A stretch of DNA of 64,000 nucleotides from Syncephalis fuscata (Eukaryota; Zoopagomycota; Zoopagomycetes; Zoopagales; Piptocephalidaceae): contig JAHLTZ010000013.1 of NCBI GenBank assembly GCA_025786725.1, positions 558,001 through 622,000 of the forward strand, given 5' to 3'. Shown here one piece after another: positions 62,463 to 64,000 of the stretch. Each line of letters opens with the position of its first letter. The first letter of the stretch is position 1. The notes below the pieces were generated by a model, which searched no databases, had not been told where the DNA came from, and worked only from the letters and a program-made list of their open reading frames with translations. A program made the position numbers and the translations under genes.

Positions 62463-64000
62463 CTAAAGTTCAATATCTTCTGAATTGTACTGTTCCACGA
62501 GTAACTGTCCGATAAAAGACCGTGGCTGGGCACCACTAGTTGATTTGTTAGTATATGCTGTGTCAAACCATCTACAGCCCATTATATTTAATACTTACAT
62601 ATTAGTAATAAACAAATCAATAGACTCTGGCGGTACATATTCATGACGAGGCTGTAACACTTGAACTTCTTTAATCAATTGATCTACAATATAATAAATA
62701 AAATAATTAATAAGCCATCCACTATCATTGTTACTGGAACATACCTTCTTCAAACGGTAGAATAGCATCCGGTGCACCGTGTACAGTGTATTGACTTGCA
62801 TCAAACGGCACAACTGGAGAGAATTTAAATACACCGCAGCATACTACAACAGGTACGTGATGGTGTCGTGCTGCAACTGTAGCGGCCCGACTACCAGCAA
62901 TAGCACTTAGACCGCCATTAGCAAATACTATTAAATTATGAGTATAAGCAATTAGTAACACATAGCCTTTAATCTCCTACCTCCATGAGCGCCTATTACG
63001 ACTTTATTCATACGCGACATAACTGCAAATATCGCGGCATCAGGAATAACAGTCGTTTCAATGCCCGCTGCCACTAATGCCGCTGCTTGTTCATGACCTA
63101 TATAACTGTAACAATTAAGTGATAAATTGTCAAATAACTAGATAAACTATAATATATCGTTATTTACCTAGGAGCAGATTCGGCCACCACCACTTGAAAT
63201 CGTCGCTTTTTAGCAGCATGCCGTAGAAATTGTTCTACCGTTCTCGATTTGCCAATAGTCAAAATAATTTCACTATATACATAGTAAGTATAATATATAT
63301 ATATGCCAATGGCCACATCTAGCTTACTTTGAATGAATATGATCTAATACTTGACCTGCTACATTGACATAGACATTTTCAAGCTCGTCAATATACTCTT
63401 GAATTGCCTGTATCATATTAGGCTTCAGTCGTAAAAAGCAAAGTAAGTCAAGTTAATAACCGTTATTAGCCAGTGTACTAAGTGCTTATAACAAGGATAT
63501 TATATGTAGATGTTGCATCATTATCATTGTCGTCGTCGTCTTTATCGTTATGGTTGCTATCATCGTCATCTTGTACAGAATCGGCCGTATCAGCGCCTAC
63601 CCGCATTGCTGCAACCAGATCATTGCCAAACAGTGTAAACATAGACGATGTTGTAGCATATTGATGTTGGCCATGTGTAGACAGCGTTCCTGAACCAGTG
63701 GCAGTAGCACCAGCTGCCCCATGAAGTCGTGGTCCAACAGCGCTGCTAGCCGTATTATTGCTAGTTTCTGGCTGCAATGCTGTTTGATACTCTTCACGGA
63801 TCAGTTGCATCACACGTCGACACACATTGCCTACAACCAATTCTGTATGCTATATTAGCGTGGTTAAATAAAATTAATTTAAGCTATTTACTTACCAGTG
63901 GGCTGTGCGGCCACCAATCGACTAGATACTTCGCGAACAACCTTTAAAAGCTGATGCACATTGGCCCAACGACTTGACGATACCACCTGGCGCAAAAGAA
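62463..64000 (-). CDS. GCD7: Translation initiation factor eIF2B beta subunit (5' end outside window)
   Basis: Eight visible exons: 64000-63896 (partial), 63842-63493, 63422-63328, 63272-63168, 63105-62981, 62927-62745, 62683-62599 and 62535-62463. Conserved: [91 protein letters not shown] and [13 protein letters not shown]; the tail is [13 protein letters not shown]. It is a regulatory subunit of the eIF2 GDP/GTP exchange factor. The second exon has an Asp/Asn low-complexity insert ([19 protein letters not shown]). The intron between 63,493 and 63,422 uses a weak GTTATA donor and is the least certain junction. Confidence 0.9.

Overview
The window is nuclear DNA of an AT-rich, intron-rich eukaryote, most likely an early-diverging (non-Dikarya) fungus. 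Fungal markers are an SPX-SLC13 (Pho87/90/91-type) phosphate transporter, a fungal Nha1/Sod2-type Na+/H+ antiporter, Qcr9, Tim8, a Pmc1-type Ca2+-ATPase, and complex I. LRRC57-like and RUSF1/DUF647 genes are rarely associated with Dikarya. The phylum is inference, not proven. Introns are mostly 50-100 nt, with GTAAGT donors and TAATAG acceptors.

Layout. 1-8.2 kb is a housekeeping cluster: a gene tail, LRRC57-like, an O-methyltransferase, the WD40 ribosome-biogenesis factor MAK11/PAK1IP1 and the helicase DBP7/DDX31. 8.2-14.9 kb is an accessory region with repeats, a broken kinase C-lobe and copies of a two-exon secreted cysteine-rich peptide gene. 14.9-17.7 kb holds frataxin and RUSF1, convergent. 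17.7-27.1 kb is a repeat island bounded by a ~1 kb inverted repeat; inside are a secreted CAP protein, a tRNA-like repeat in three copies and a tRNA-Thr(AGU). 27.1-50.9 kb is a second housekeeping block: PMC1-like Ca2+-ATPase, PAB1, a Na+/H+ antiporter, glucosidase II beta, Rab-GDI, NDUFB8, NME6-like, QCR9 and type II PI4-kinase. 51-54 kb is repeat-rich. 54.1-64 kb has the SPX phosphate transporter, the micro-exon gene, TIM8 and eIF2B-beta (5' end beyond the window).

The standout is on the minus strand at 57,261-60,621. What looks like a ~3 kb degenerate 80-bp tandem repeat reads as one gene. Exon 1 encodes a signal peptide and ends just after Arg-Arg. It is followed by 39 exons of exactly 3 nt, each between GT..AG introns of about 80 nt, and a short last exon with the stop. 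Read in the phase set by exon 1, the splice gives an uninterrupted 73-residue product with six cysteines, all in the micro-exon part. Every micro-exon is phase 1 and frame-neutral, so skipping any of them keeps the frame.

Second theme: small secreted cysteine-rich proteins. A 68-aa two-exon gene occurs in five copies (two intact) inside a dispersed repeat. Third: DBP7, NME6 and GTB1 carry single-base frameshifts in otherwise well-conserved reading frames, which look like residual assembly indels rather than gene death. All splice models were built by hand from splice consensus and protein-family conservation; no transcript data were available.
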